Source: DAOMOP01 sp035444405
GTDB lineage: Bacteria; Pseudomonadota; Gammaproteobacteria; Burkholderiales; Rhodocyclaceae
Length of the DNA: 20,913 nucleotides
NCBI GenBank assembly: GCA_035444405.1
Contig: DAOMOP010000052.1
Span: 1 to 20,913, forward strand
Direction of reading: 5' to 3'
In this document: one piece after another, positions 15,302 through 20,913 of the stretch
Numbering within the stretch: position 1 is the stretch's first letter
Layout of the letters: every line of letters begins with the position of its first letter
Notes under the pieces: generated by a model
The model's database searches: none
Seen by the model: the letters and a program-made list of their open reading frames with translations, nothing else
Told to the model about the DNA's origin: nothing
Program-made: the position numbers and the translations under genes

Positions 15302-15751
15302 GTGACCCATTCAACGCCGCAACTGCGCTCCCTTCCCGACCGCCTCCGTCAGATCGCCCTGTTCGAACTCGGCGGCCTGCTGCTGATCACGCCGCCGTTC
15401 GCGTGGGCGAGCGGGGTGCCGATCGGCGAATCGCTCGGCCTGCTCGCACTGCTCGCGCTGATCGCGGCGCTGTGGAACGCCGGCTACAACACCGGCTTCG
15501 ACTGGATCGAGGGCCGCCTCACGGGGCGTAGGGCCGACCGCCGGCCCTACCGGCTGCGCGTCGCCCATGCCTTCGGATTCGAAGGCGGGATTCTGGTGCT
15601 GGGCCTTCCGGTCATCGTCTGGTGGACCGGCATGGGCTGGCTCGAGGCGCTCGTCGCCGACATCGCGCTCGCATGCGCCTATGTCGCCTATGCGTTCGGC
15701 TTCAATCTGAGCTACGACCGCCTGTTTCCGATCGCGCAGCGCGAGCATTGA
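15302..15751 (+). CDS. PACE-family multidrug/biocide efflux transporter (AceI-like, two BTP domains)
   Basis: The 149-residue membrane protein has four hydrophobic helices arranged as two BTP repeats, the usual size and layout of AceI-type chlorhexidine efflux proteins. The first repeat has the conserved helix-1 glutamate (E22 in IALFELGGLLL) and ALWNAGYNTGFDWIE; the second starts RVAHAFGFEGGILVLGLPV and ends NLSYDRLFP. AceI exports chlorhexidine and short diamines; the substrate here is unknown. The start is the GTG at 15302 (VTHSTPQLRS), with only a weak ribosome-binding site. Its stop is 2 bases before the murB start, so it is probably co-transcribed with murB. Confidence 0.9.
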   Translation: MTHSTPQLRSLPDRLRQIALFELGGLLLITPPFAWASGVPIGESLGLLALLALIAALWNAGYNTGFDWIEGRLTGRRADRRPYRLRVAHAFGFEGGILVLGLPVIVWWTGMGWLEALVADIALACAYVAYAFGFNLSYDRLFPIAQREH

Positions 15752-15753
15752 GC

Positions 15754-16797
15754 GTGGGCCCCGGGGCGGCGAGCAAGGCGCCGCGGATCGCGGTCGGGGC
15801 CGACCTGCAGGGCCTCAACACCTTCGGACTGCCGGCGCGCGCGGCGCGCCTCGCCTGCATCGAGCACGCCGCACAGGTCGCCGCGCTGGCCCGGCTGCCG
15901 GACTGGCGCAGCACGCCGCGGCTGGTGCTGGGCGGCGGCAGCAACGTCGTGCTGACCGACGATTTCGCGGGCATCGTGCTGAAGGTGGCGATCGGCGGCC
16001 GCGAACTGGTCGCCGAGGACGACGCGGCGTGGTACGTGCGCGCCGGCGCCGGTGAGGACTGGCACGGCTTCGTGTGCTGGACGCTTGCTCGGGGCTGGCC
16101 GGGGCTCGAGAACCTGTCGCTGATCCCCGGCACCGTCGGCGCCGCGCCGATCCAGAACATCGGCGCCTACGGCCTGGAGATGGCCGAGCGCTTTCACTGC
16201 CTCGAGGCGGTCTCGCTCGACGACGGTGCGCCGCGCCGCTTCGGTGCGGCGCAGTGCCGCTTCGGCTATCGCGACAGCGTATTCAAGAATGCGGCGGCCG
16301 GGCGCTGGCTGATCACCGCGGTGACGTTTCGTCTGCCCAAGCGCTGGCGGCCGGTCACCGTCTATGCCGAGCTCGCGCGCGAGCTCGCCGCCCGCGCAAT
16401 CGAGGCCGCTGCGCCGGCCGACATCGCTGCGGCGGTGATCGCGATCCGCCGCCGCAAGCTGCCCGACCCGGCGAGTCTCGGCAACGCCGGCAGCTTCTTC
16501 AAGAATCCGGTCGTCGACGCGGCCACGCTCGCCGCCTTGCTCGCCGCGCATCCCGATCTGCCCCATTACCCGCAGCCCGACGGCCGCCACAAGCTCGCGG
16601 CGGGCTGGCTGATCGATCGCTGCGGCTGGAAGGGGCGCAACCTCGGCCCGGTCGGTTGCTTCGAGCGCCAGGCGCTCGTGCTGGTCAATCGCGGCGGCGC
16701 GCGGGGTGCCGATGTCGTGCGGCTCGCGCGGGCGATCGAGGCGGACGTCGCGGCACGCTTCGGCGTGCGACTCGAGCCCGAACCGGTGTTCGTCTAG
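15754..16797 (+). CDS. murB: UDP-N-acetylenolpyruvoylglucosamine reductase
   Basis: The 347-residue FAD enzyme reduces UDP-GlcNAc-enolpyruvate to UDP-MurNAc with NADPH in cytoplasmic peptidoglycan precursor synthesis. Visible features are NTFGLPARA (22-30), the FAD-binding LVLGGGSNVVLTD (57-69), IPGTVGAAPIQNIGAYG (124-140), GYRDSVFK with the Tyr/Arg pair (Y172/R173), the catalytic Ser in GNAGSFFKNP (S247), and the C-terminal LEPEPVFV with the active-site Glu. Size and GYRDSVFK place it with E. coli-type (type I) MurB. The start is inferred as the GTG at 15754, 2 bases after the PACE gene, since no ATG fits. Its TAG stop shares CTAG with the convergent amidase stop. Confidence 0.96.
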   Translation: MGPGAASKAPRIAVGADLQGLNTFGLPARAARLACIEHAAQVAALARLPDWRSTPRLVLGGGSNVVLTDDFAGIVLKVAIGGRELVAEDDAAWYVRAGAGEDWHGFVCWTLARGWPGLENLSLIPGTVGAAPIQNIGAYGLEMAERFHCLEAVSLDDGAPRRFGAAQCRFGYRDSVFKNAAAGRWLITAVTFRLPKRWRPVTVYAELARELAARAIEAAAPADIAAAVIAIRRRKLPDPASLGNAGSFFKNPVVDAATLAALLAAHPDLPHYPQPDGRHKLAAGWLIDRCGWKGRNLGPVGCFERQALVLVNRGGARGADVVRLARAIEADVAARFGVRLEPEPVFV

Positions 16798-17540
16798 CGT
16801 CCCGCCATCAGGCAGGCGGCGATGCCGGTGGCGATGCCGTCGGCCATGCGCGCCTGGCGCTCTGGGTCGCGCAGCAGCAGCTCCTCGTCGCGGTGCTTGA
16901 GCACGCCGGCCTCGAACAGCAGCGCCGCTTGCCGCGCGCGGTAGAGCACCACCAGATTGTCGAAGTAGTGCACGGCGTGCAGCGGATCGGCATAGTCGCG
17001 TCGGCGTGCGTTCTTCTCGGTCGGGACGAAACCCAGACGCTGCAGCCGTGCGCCGATGGCCGAGCCGCACAGCAGGCTGCGCGCCGGCTCCAGGTTGCGC
17101 CGCGACACGAACATCGAGTGTCCCTGCCAGCGATCGGAAAAGTCCAGCGCCCGCCCCTGCCAGATCCACGGCGTGAGTTCGTGCTCGCTCACCGAGTCGT
17201 GGTGGATCGACAGCAGGAAGTCCACATCGGGTACCGACTCGGGGCGCGCCGCCAGCGATGCGATCGTGCCGTCGGCGTTGACCAGGACGGTGTCGAGGCC
17301 GAGTCGTTCGAGGGCGCCGACGACCCGGTGGGCGAGGTCCCGATTGAATTCGAGCTCGGTGCGTCCGCGCGCGCTGATCGCGCCGGGCGCGGCGAGCGTG
17401 TGGCCGATGTCGACGGCGACCCGCCACGGGCGTACATCCCGCGCTTCGGCCGCAACGCAAACGAGCGGCGCGAGGGCGCAGGCAAGCACACCGGCGCACC
17501 CCCGCACCGCAAGCGGCACGTTCAGCGCTGCCGCAGACAT
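16794..17540 (-). CDS. N-acetylmuramoyl-L-alanine amidase (Amidase_3)
   Basis: The 248-residue zinc hydrolase cleaves the amide bond between MurNAc and the stem peptide. A hydrophobic N-terminus (about 10-32) looks like a signal peptide, placing it in the periplasm. Zinc ligands are likely H47 (VAVDIGHT), E62 (GRTELEFNR) and H113 (LLSIHHDS), with catalytic E210 (LLFEAGVLKHRDEE), the AmiC/Amidase_3 pattern. There is no AMIN or peptidoglycan-binding domain, so it is a compact form. The ATG at 17540 was chosen; a GTG at 17561 would add seven residues before the signal peptide. The start lies inside the 3' end of the upstream small gene, implying coupling. It is convergent with murB, overlapping by 4 bases. 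Confidence 0.92.
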   Translation of the reverse strand: MSAAALNVPLAVRGCAGVLACALAPLVCVAAEARDVRPWRVAVDIGHTLAAPGAISARGRTELEFNRDLAHRVVGALERLGLDTVLVNADGTIASLAARPESVPDVDFLLSIHHDSVSEHELTPWIWQGRALDFSDRWQGHSMFVSRRNLEPARSLLCGSAIGARLQRLGFVPTEKNARRRDYADPLHAVHYFDNLVVLYRARQAALLFEAGVLKHRDEELLLRDPERQARMADGIATGIAACLMAGR

Positions 17541-17761
17541 GCGCGCAGAAAGCGGTCCCACAGCGAGCGCAGCGGCCCGCTGGCACCGGAATCACCGGCT
17601 GGCGCGTCGGCACCGCGCTTTACCTGGCACATCGTCTTGCCCTCCATGTAGGCCTCGAATTCTTCCCGGCTCATGTAATCGGCATCCCAGTGCGAGGTGT
17701 GGCGCAGCTTGACCTCTTCCTGATAAATCTTGAGCTTGCGATTGCGCGTCGTGCTGCTCAT
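17522..17761 (-). CDS. Small hypothetical protein
   Basis: The 79-residue protein begins MSSTTRNRKLKIYQEEVKLR at an ATG with GGGAG about 7 bases upstream. It is polar and highly charged, with aromatic/acidic motifs such as HWDADYMSREEFEAYMEGK, and has a basic, Trp/Leu-containing C-terminus (LRSLWDRFLRACLRQR) that could be an amphipathic helix. No signal peptide or membrane segment is visible. I do not recognise a family. The start codon, ribosome-binding site and 19-base overlap with the amidase gene support real expression as an operon with it. Confidence 0.7.
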   Translation of the reverse strand: MSSTTRNRKLKIYQEEVKLRHTSHWDADYMSREEFEAYMEGKTMCQVKRGADAPAGDSGASGPLRSLWDRFLRACLRQR

Positions 17762-17859
17762 CGGGACAACTCCCGCCTGTCACCTCTCGAGCGTCGACCC
17801 CGCGGCTGCAGCGCTCGTTCCCGGGACTCGCCGCGGCGGCGCAGGCGGCGCACCAGAAG

Positions 17860-17993
17860 TTGTCTGACAGGTTTTTCTAAAGATTACAAGCATTTGAATC
17901 AATTGTTGTTTTCGAGGACGCCGGGATCGGGTTTACCTTGATTGCGGGGGGTGTCACGCCTTGTTACCTTTCGCGCAGCAAAATCGTTTTGCT
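17860..17993 (+). promoter_or_regulatory. AT-rich control region of the TRAP operon with an inverted repeat
   Basis: Bases of about 17860-17912 are markedly AT-rich against a GC-rich background, as expected for a promoter, but I cannot choose a convincing -35/-10 pair. AGCAAAA (17977-17983) and TTTTGCT (17987-17993) form a perfect 7-base inverted repeat with a 3-base spacer, 37 bases before the dctP start. It could be an operator or a leader hairpin. Confidence 0.4.
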
Positions 17994-18029
17994 TGGTTCG
18001 TCATCCCCACCGACCGAAGGAGACCCTCG

Positions 18030-19094
18030 ATGAAAAAGACACTGGGAACGGCGCTTCTGGCCGCGACGCTCGTGGCAGCAGCCCCTGCTTCCGCCGAATT
18101 CGACCGTGTTCGCTGGCAGGTCCCGATGGCCTTTGCGTCCTCGCTGACGGCGCTGGGCGACACGATGCCGAAGGTGGCCGACATGCTGCGCGAGGCCAGC
18201 GACGGTCGCGTCAATCTGCAGGTGTTCGAGCCCGGCGCGCTGGTGCCGGCACTGTCGGTGTTCGAGAACGTCAGCACCGGCAACATTCCGGCGGGCTATT
18301 CGTGGATGGGCTACGAGTGGGGCCAGGTGCCGGTGTCGGCGCTGTTCGGCGCGACGCCGTTCGGCCTCGAGTCGCAGGAGTTCCTCGCGTGGATGTATTT
18401 CCACGACGGCGACAAGCTGCTCAAGGAAGTGTTCGAGCCGTACAACGTCTATCCGATCCTGTGTGGCACGATCAGCCCCGAGGCGGCCGGCTGGTTCCGC
18501 CAGGAGATCACGTCGGTCGATCAGTTCAAGGGCATGAAGTTCCGCGCCGCCGGGGTTGGCGGCGAGATCATGGCCGAGTTCGGCATGTCGGTCACGATGC
18601 TGCCCGGCGGCGAGCTGTACCAGGCGCTCGAGACGGGCGTGCTCGATGCGACCGAATTCTCGCTGCCGACGGTGGACCAGCAGCTCGGTTTCGCCCAGGT
18701 CGCGAAGTACTACGCGCTGCCGGGCTGGCACCAGCCGTCGACGAACCAGTACCTGTACGTCAACCTCGACGAGTGGAAGAAGCTCAACAAGCAGACGCAG
18801 GCGCTGATCGAGAACACCTGCATGGCCGGCAACGCCTATGCGCTGGCACGGGCGGAGGCGCTGCAGGGTGCGGTGCTGAAGAAATTCCAGGAGCAGGGCG
18901 TGAAGCTCGTGCAGTACAACGACGACATCCTGAAGGCGTTCAAGGAGGCGACCGACCGCGTCATGGAGCGTCGTTCCAAGGCCGATCCGATGTGGGCCAA
19001 GGTGTATGGATCGATGCGTGCGTTCCAGGACGAGCACCGCACCTGGAAGTTCTATGGCTACCTGCCGCGTGACTTCGGCGTGGAAACCAAGTAA
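18030..19094 (+). CDS. dctP: TRAP transporter periplasmic substrate-binding protein (DctP family)
   Basis: The 354-residue protein has a signal peptide of about 22 residues (MKKTLGTALL...APASA, then EFDRV). It shows the DctP fold motifs VRWQVPMAFASSL, FEPGALVPALSVFENVSTG, GMKFRAAGVGGEIMAEFG with the conserved carboxylate-binding Arg region, GGELYQALETGVLDATEFS and HQPSTNQYLYVNLDEW. It should bind an organic acid or similar anion in the periplasm and hand it to the DctQM permease. Its sequence is nearer the mannitol/aromatic-acid type of TRAP binding protein than C4-dicarboxylate DctP as far as memory allows, so the substrate is open. The ATG at 18030 has GAAGGAGA upstream. It is the first gene of the operon. 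Confidence 0.93.
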   Translation: MKKTLGTALLAATLVAAAPASAEFDRVRWQVPMAFASSLTALGDTMPKVADMLREASDGRVNLQVFEPGALVPALSVFENVSTGNIPAGYSWMGYEWGQVPVSALFGATPFGLESQEFLAWMYFHDGDKLLKEVFEPYNVYPILCGTISPEAAGWFRQEITSVDQFKGMKFRAAGVGGEIMAEFGMSVTMLPGGELYQALETGVLDATEFSLPTVDQQLGFAQVAKYYALPGWHQPSTNQYLYVNLDEWKKLNKQTQALIENTCMAGNAYALARAEALQGAVLKKFQEQGVKLVQYNDDILKAFKEATDRVMERRSKADPMWAKVYGSMRAFQDEHRTWKFYGYLPRDFGVETK

Positions 19095-19154
19095 GCGTCC
19101 GCAGTATGCGCTGTGTACCCCGATCCACCAGCGATTCCAGCAGGCCGAAAACAC

Positions 19155-19739
19155 ATGGCTGACATCAACATCGACGTTCACAAGGTGGACGAGGCCGTCA
19201 CTCACGGCTCGACTGCAGTCCAGTACCCGCGGACGCTGCCGTCGGACGTGCTGGAGGCGATTGTCAGCTTCTTCGGCAAGATTTTCTCGTGGATCTGGGT
19301 GCCCCTGATGCTGCTGGTCGTCGGCAACGTCGTGCTGCGCTACGTGATGGGCACCAACATCATCGCGCTCGAGGAGCTGCAGTGGCACCTCTACGCGGTT
19401 GGATTCATGATCGGGCTGTCGTTCTGCTTCCTGCGCGACGGGCACGTGCGCGTCGATGTGTTCGCCGAGCACTTCCAGCCGCGCACGCGCGCGGTGATCG
19501 AGGTGCTCGGCATATTGTTGTTCTTCCTGCCGTTCTGCTACTTCATCCTGTCCTACGCGTGGCCGTTCGTCGAACGTGCGTATCAGATCGGTGAGGTGTC
19601 GGCCGCGCCGGGCGGGCTGCCGATGCGCTGGCTCATCAAATCGGTCATCATCTATGCCTTCGTCCTGCTGGCGATGGCCGGTTTGGCACGGCTGCTTCGT
19701 GCCGTGTCGCTGCTCACGGGTTTCCCGCGTCCGCGCTGA
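19155..19739 (+). CDS. dctQ: TRAP transporter small permease (DctQ family)
   Basis: The 194-residue membrane protein has a polar N-terminus of about 35 residues, then four hydrophobic helices. The family motif region NVVLRYVMGTNIIALEELQWHLY and the charged loop FCFLRDGHVRVDVFAEHF fit DctQ. It forms the membrane complex with DctM. The ATG at 19155 was chosen; only a weak ribosome-binding site is seen. It lies 60 bases after dctP and 85 bases before dctM, with a small hairpin in the latter gap. Confidence 0.92.
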   Translation: MADINIDVHKVDEAVTHGSTAVQYPRTLPSDVLEAIVSFFGKIFSWIWVPLMLLVVGNVVLRYVMGTNIIALEELQWHLYAVGFMIGLSFCFLRDGHVRVDVFAEHFQPRTRAVIEVLGILLFFLPFCYFILSYAWPFVERAYQIGEVSAAPGGLPMRWLIKSVIIYAFVLLAMAGLARLLRAVSLLTGFPRPR

Positions 19740-19772
19740 GGCGGCCGCGATTCGCTCGCCTTCTTGCAGGAA

Positions 19773-19787
19773 CGCCGCATCGCGGCG
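19773..19787 (+). repeat. Short GC hairpin between dctQ and dctM
   Basis: CGCCGC (19773-19778) and GCGGCG (19782-19787) form a 6-base stem with a 3-base loop. It lies in the 85-base gap, 37 bases before the dctM start. It may slow transcription or stabilise the upstream message; in DNA this GC-rich it could also be chance. Confidence 0.35.
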
Positions 19788-19824
19788 CTGTCGTTGACGA
19801 TTTCACCAGGATAGGAGCCGGCTC

Positions 19825-20913
19825 GTGCTCGAGACCTACGAACTACTTGTAATCGCGATGCTGGGCAGCTTCATCCTGCTGATCTTCACCGGCTATCCGG
19901 TGGCGTGGCTGCTCGCCGGCATCGCGGTGGTGTTCAGCGTCGGCTGCATCATCGCCGCCGAGTACTTCGATGTCGATACCTATTTCCTGACCGACTGGCG
20001 CATCTTCGGCGTCATCGTGCAGCGCATCTTCTCGCAGATGAGCAACTGGGTGCTGGTCGCCCTGCCGATGTTCATCTTCATGGGCCTGATGCTCGAGCGC
20101 TCGGGCATCGCCGAGCGGCTGATGACGAACTTCGTGCAGCTGTTCGGCCGTTTTCGCGGCGGCCTCGGCGTCGCGGTGATCTCGATCGGCATCCTGCTCG
20201 CCGCCTCGACCGGCATCGTCGGCGCCTCGGTGGTGTTGCTCGCGATGCTGTCGATCCCGGTGATGCTCGAGCAGCGCTACTCGCCGGCCTTCGCGAGCGG
20301 CGTAGTCGCATCGGCCGGCACCCTCGGCATCCTGATTCCGCCCAGCATCATGCTGATCATCATGGCCGACCAGTTGTCGCTGTCGGTCGGCGACCTGTTC
20401 ATGGGGGCGCTGATTCCGGGCGTGATGCTCGGCCTGCTGTACATCGTGTACGTCGTGGTCGCGGCGGCGATCAATCCGAAGCTCGCCCAGGTGCCGCGCG
20501 ACCTGCCGCCGGTGACGTGGGGCCTGGTCGGCCGGGTCCTGCTCGCCGTGGTGCCGCCGATGGCGCTCATCCTCGCCGTGCTCGGCTCGATCTTCTTCGG
20601 CATCGCGACGCCGACCGAAGCGGCCGGCGTCGGTGCGCTCGGTGCGACGCTGCTCGCGGCGGCCAACGGCAAGCTGTCGCTGCCGGTGATCAAGGAGGTG
20701 TGCGAACAGACGACCGTCACCACGGCCTTTGTGTTCGGCATCTTCCTCGGCGCGACGGCGTTCGCGGTGGTGCTGCGCTCGCTCGGCGGCGACGAGTTCA
20801 TCGCCCACATGCTGCAGAGCATTCCGCTGCCGCCCGAAGGCATCGTCGTCGTGATCCTGTTCATCGCCTTCGTCGCCGGCTTCTTCCTCGACTGGCTCGA
20901 GATCAGCCTGATC
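19825..20913 (+). CDS. dctM: TRAP transporter large permease (DctM family), truncated by the window edge
   Basis: An open frame of 363 codons runs from the GTG at 19825 to the window edge without a stop; the family is usually about 425-450 residues, so roughly 60-90 residues are beyond the window. AGGAG lies about 7 bases before the GTG. The protein is strongly hydrophobic with DctM signatures: LALPMFIFMGLMLERSGIAERL-like (here LVALPMFIFMGLMLERSG), GILLAASTGIVGASVVLL, AGTLGILIPPSIMLI and GIATPTEAAGVGALGA. It forms the ion-coupled transport channel with DctQ. Confidence 0.93.
   Translation, partial: MLETYELLVIAMLGSFILLIFTGYPVAWLLAGIAVVFSVGCIIAAEYFDVDTYFLTDWRIFGVIVQRIFSQMSNWVLVALPMFIFMGLMLERSGIAERLMTNFVQLFGRFRGGLGVAVISIGILLAASTGIVGASVVLLAMLSIPVMLEQRYSPAFASGVVASAGTLGILIPPSIMLIIMADQLSLSVGDLFMGALIPGVMLGLLYIVYVVVAAAINPKLAQVPRDLPPVTWGLVGRVLLAVVPPMALILAVLGSIFFGIATPTEAAGVGALGATLLAAANGKLSLPVIKEVCEQTTVTTAFVFGIFLGATAFAVVLRSLGGDEFIAHMLQSIPLPPEGIVVVILFIAFVAGFFLDWLEISLI

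Noticed and set aside
13207..15531. 774-codon open frame on the plus strand opposite the MFS gene
   Set aside because: No recognisable domains and Arg/Gly/His-rich composition; antisense shadow of the transporter gene.
19843..20808. Long minus-strand open frame opposite dctM
   Set aside because: Composition is Asp/His/Arg/Gln-rich without motifs, while the plus strand encodes clear DctM signatures.
1..20913. CRISPR arrays, tRNA/rRNA genes, insertion sequences or phage genes
   Set aside because: I found no regularly spaced direct repeats, no tRNA-like cloverleaf or rRNA sequence and no transposase, integrase or phage protein motifs.

Overview
The window is a GC-rich bacterial chromosome segment that is densely coding on both strands. 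Gene content suggests a beta-proteobacterium, with Rhodocyclales (Azoarcus/Thauera-like) a reasonable but unproven guess. It has E. coli-type MurB, a PACE-family efflux protein, a DUF1127 protein, a branched-chain amino acid type ABC importer, a DctPQM TRAP importer and a phosphatase/ATPase/STAS/GGDEF signalling cluster. No rRNA, tRNA, CRISPR array, insertion sequence or phage gene is visible. No gene-free stretch exceeds 300 bases; the largest gaps are 17762-18029, 13187-13416, 6737-6938, 8357-8554 and 3540-3736.

Layout. (1) 125-3539, minus strand: a tightly packed four-gene operon, transcribed in the order diguanylate cyclase, HATPase-type regulator/kinase, STAS protein, membrane PP2C (SpoIIE/RsbU) phosphatase. 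It resembles a partner-switching module that controls c-di-GMP synthesis, like the Pseudomonas SiaABCD system but with a different gene order. Its first gene has a leader that can fold into a three-stem structure. (2) 3737-6736, minus strand: an O-acetylserine sulfhydrylase/glutaredoxin fusion, an AurF-like diiron protein with all seven expected metal ligands, and a DUF1127 protein. (3) 6939-8356: a plus-strand OmpR-family response regulator without a visible kinase, then the internally deleted and frameshifted remnant of an MFS transporter on the minus strand. (4) 8501-13186, minus strand: a liv-type ABC importer operon in the order livG-livF-livH-livM-livK, ending in a clear intrinsic terminator. 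(5) 13417-15123 minus and 15302-16797 plus: a YcaD-like MFS transporter with a long low-complexity tail, divergent from a PACE efflux gene that sits 2 bases before murB. (6) 16794-17761, minus strand: a small unknown protein and an N-acetylmuramoyl-L-alanine amidase whose stop codon interlocks with that of murB. (7) 18030 to the right edge, plus strand: a TRAP transporter operon (binding protein, small permease, truncated large permease).

The most unusual items are the CysK-glutaredoxin fusion beside the AurF-like diiron protein, the Sia-like signalling operon with its structured leader, and the apparently leaderless MFS gene. All functional assignments rest on motifs and family memory; no database search was possible.
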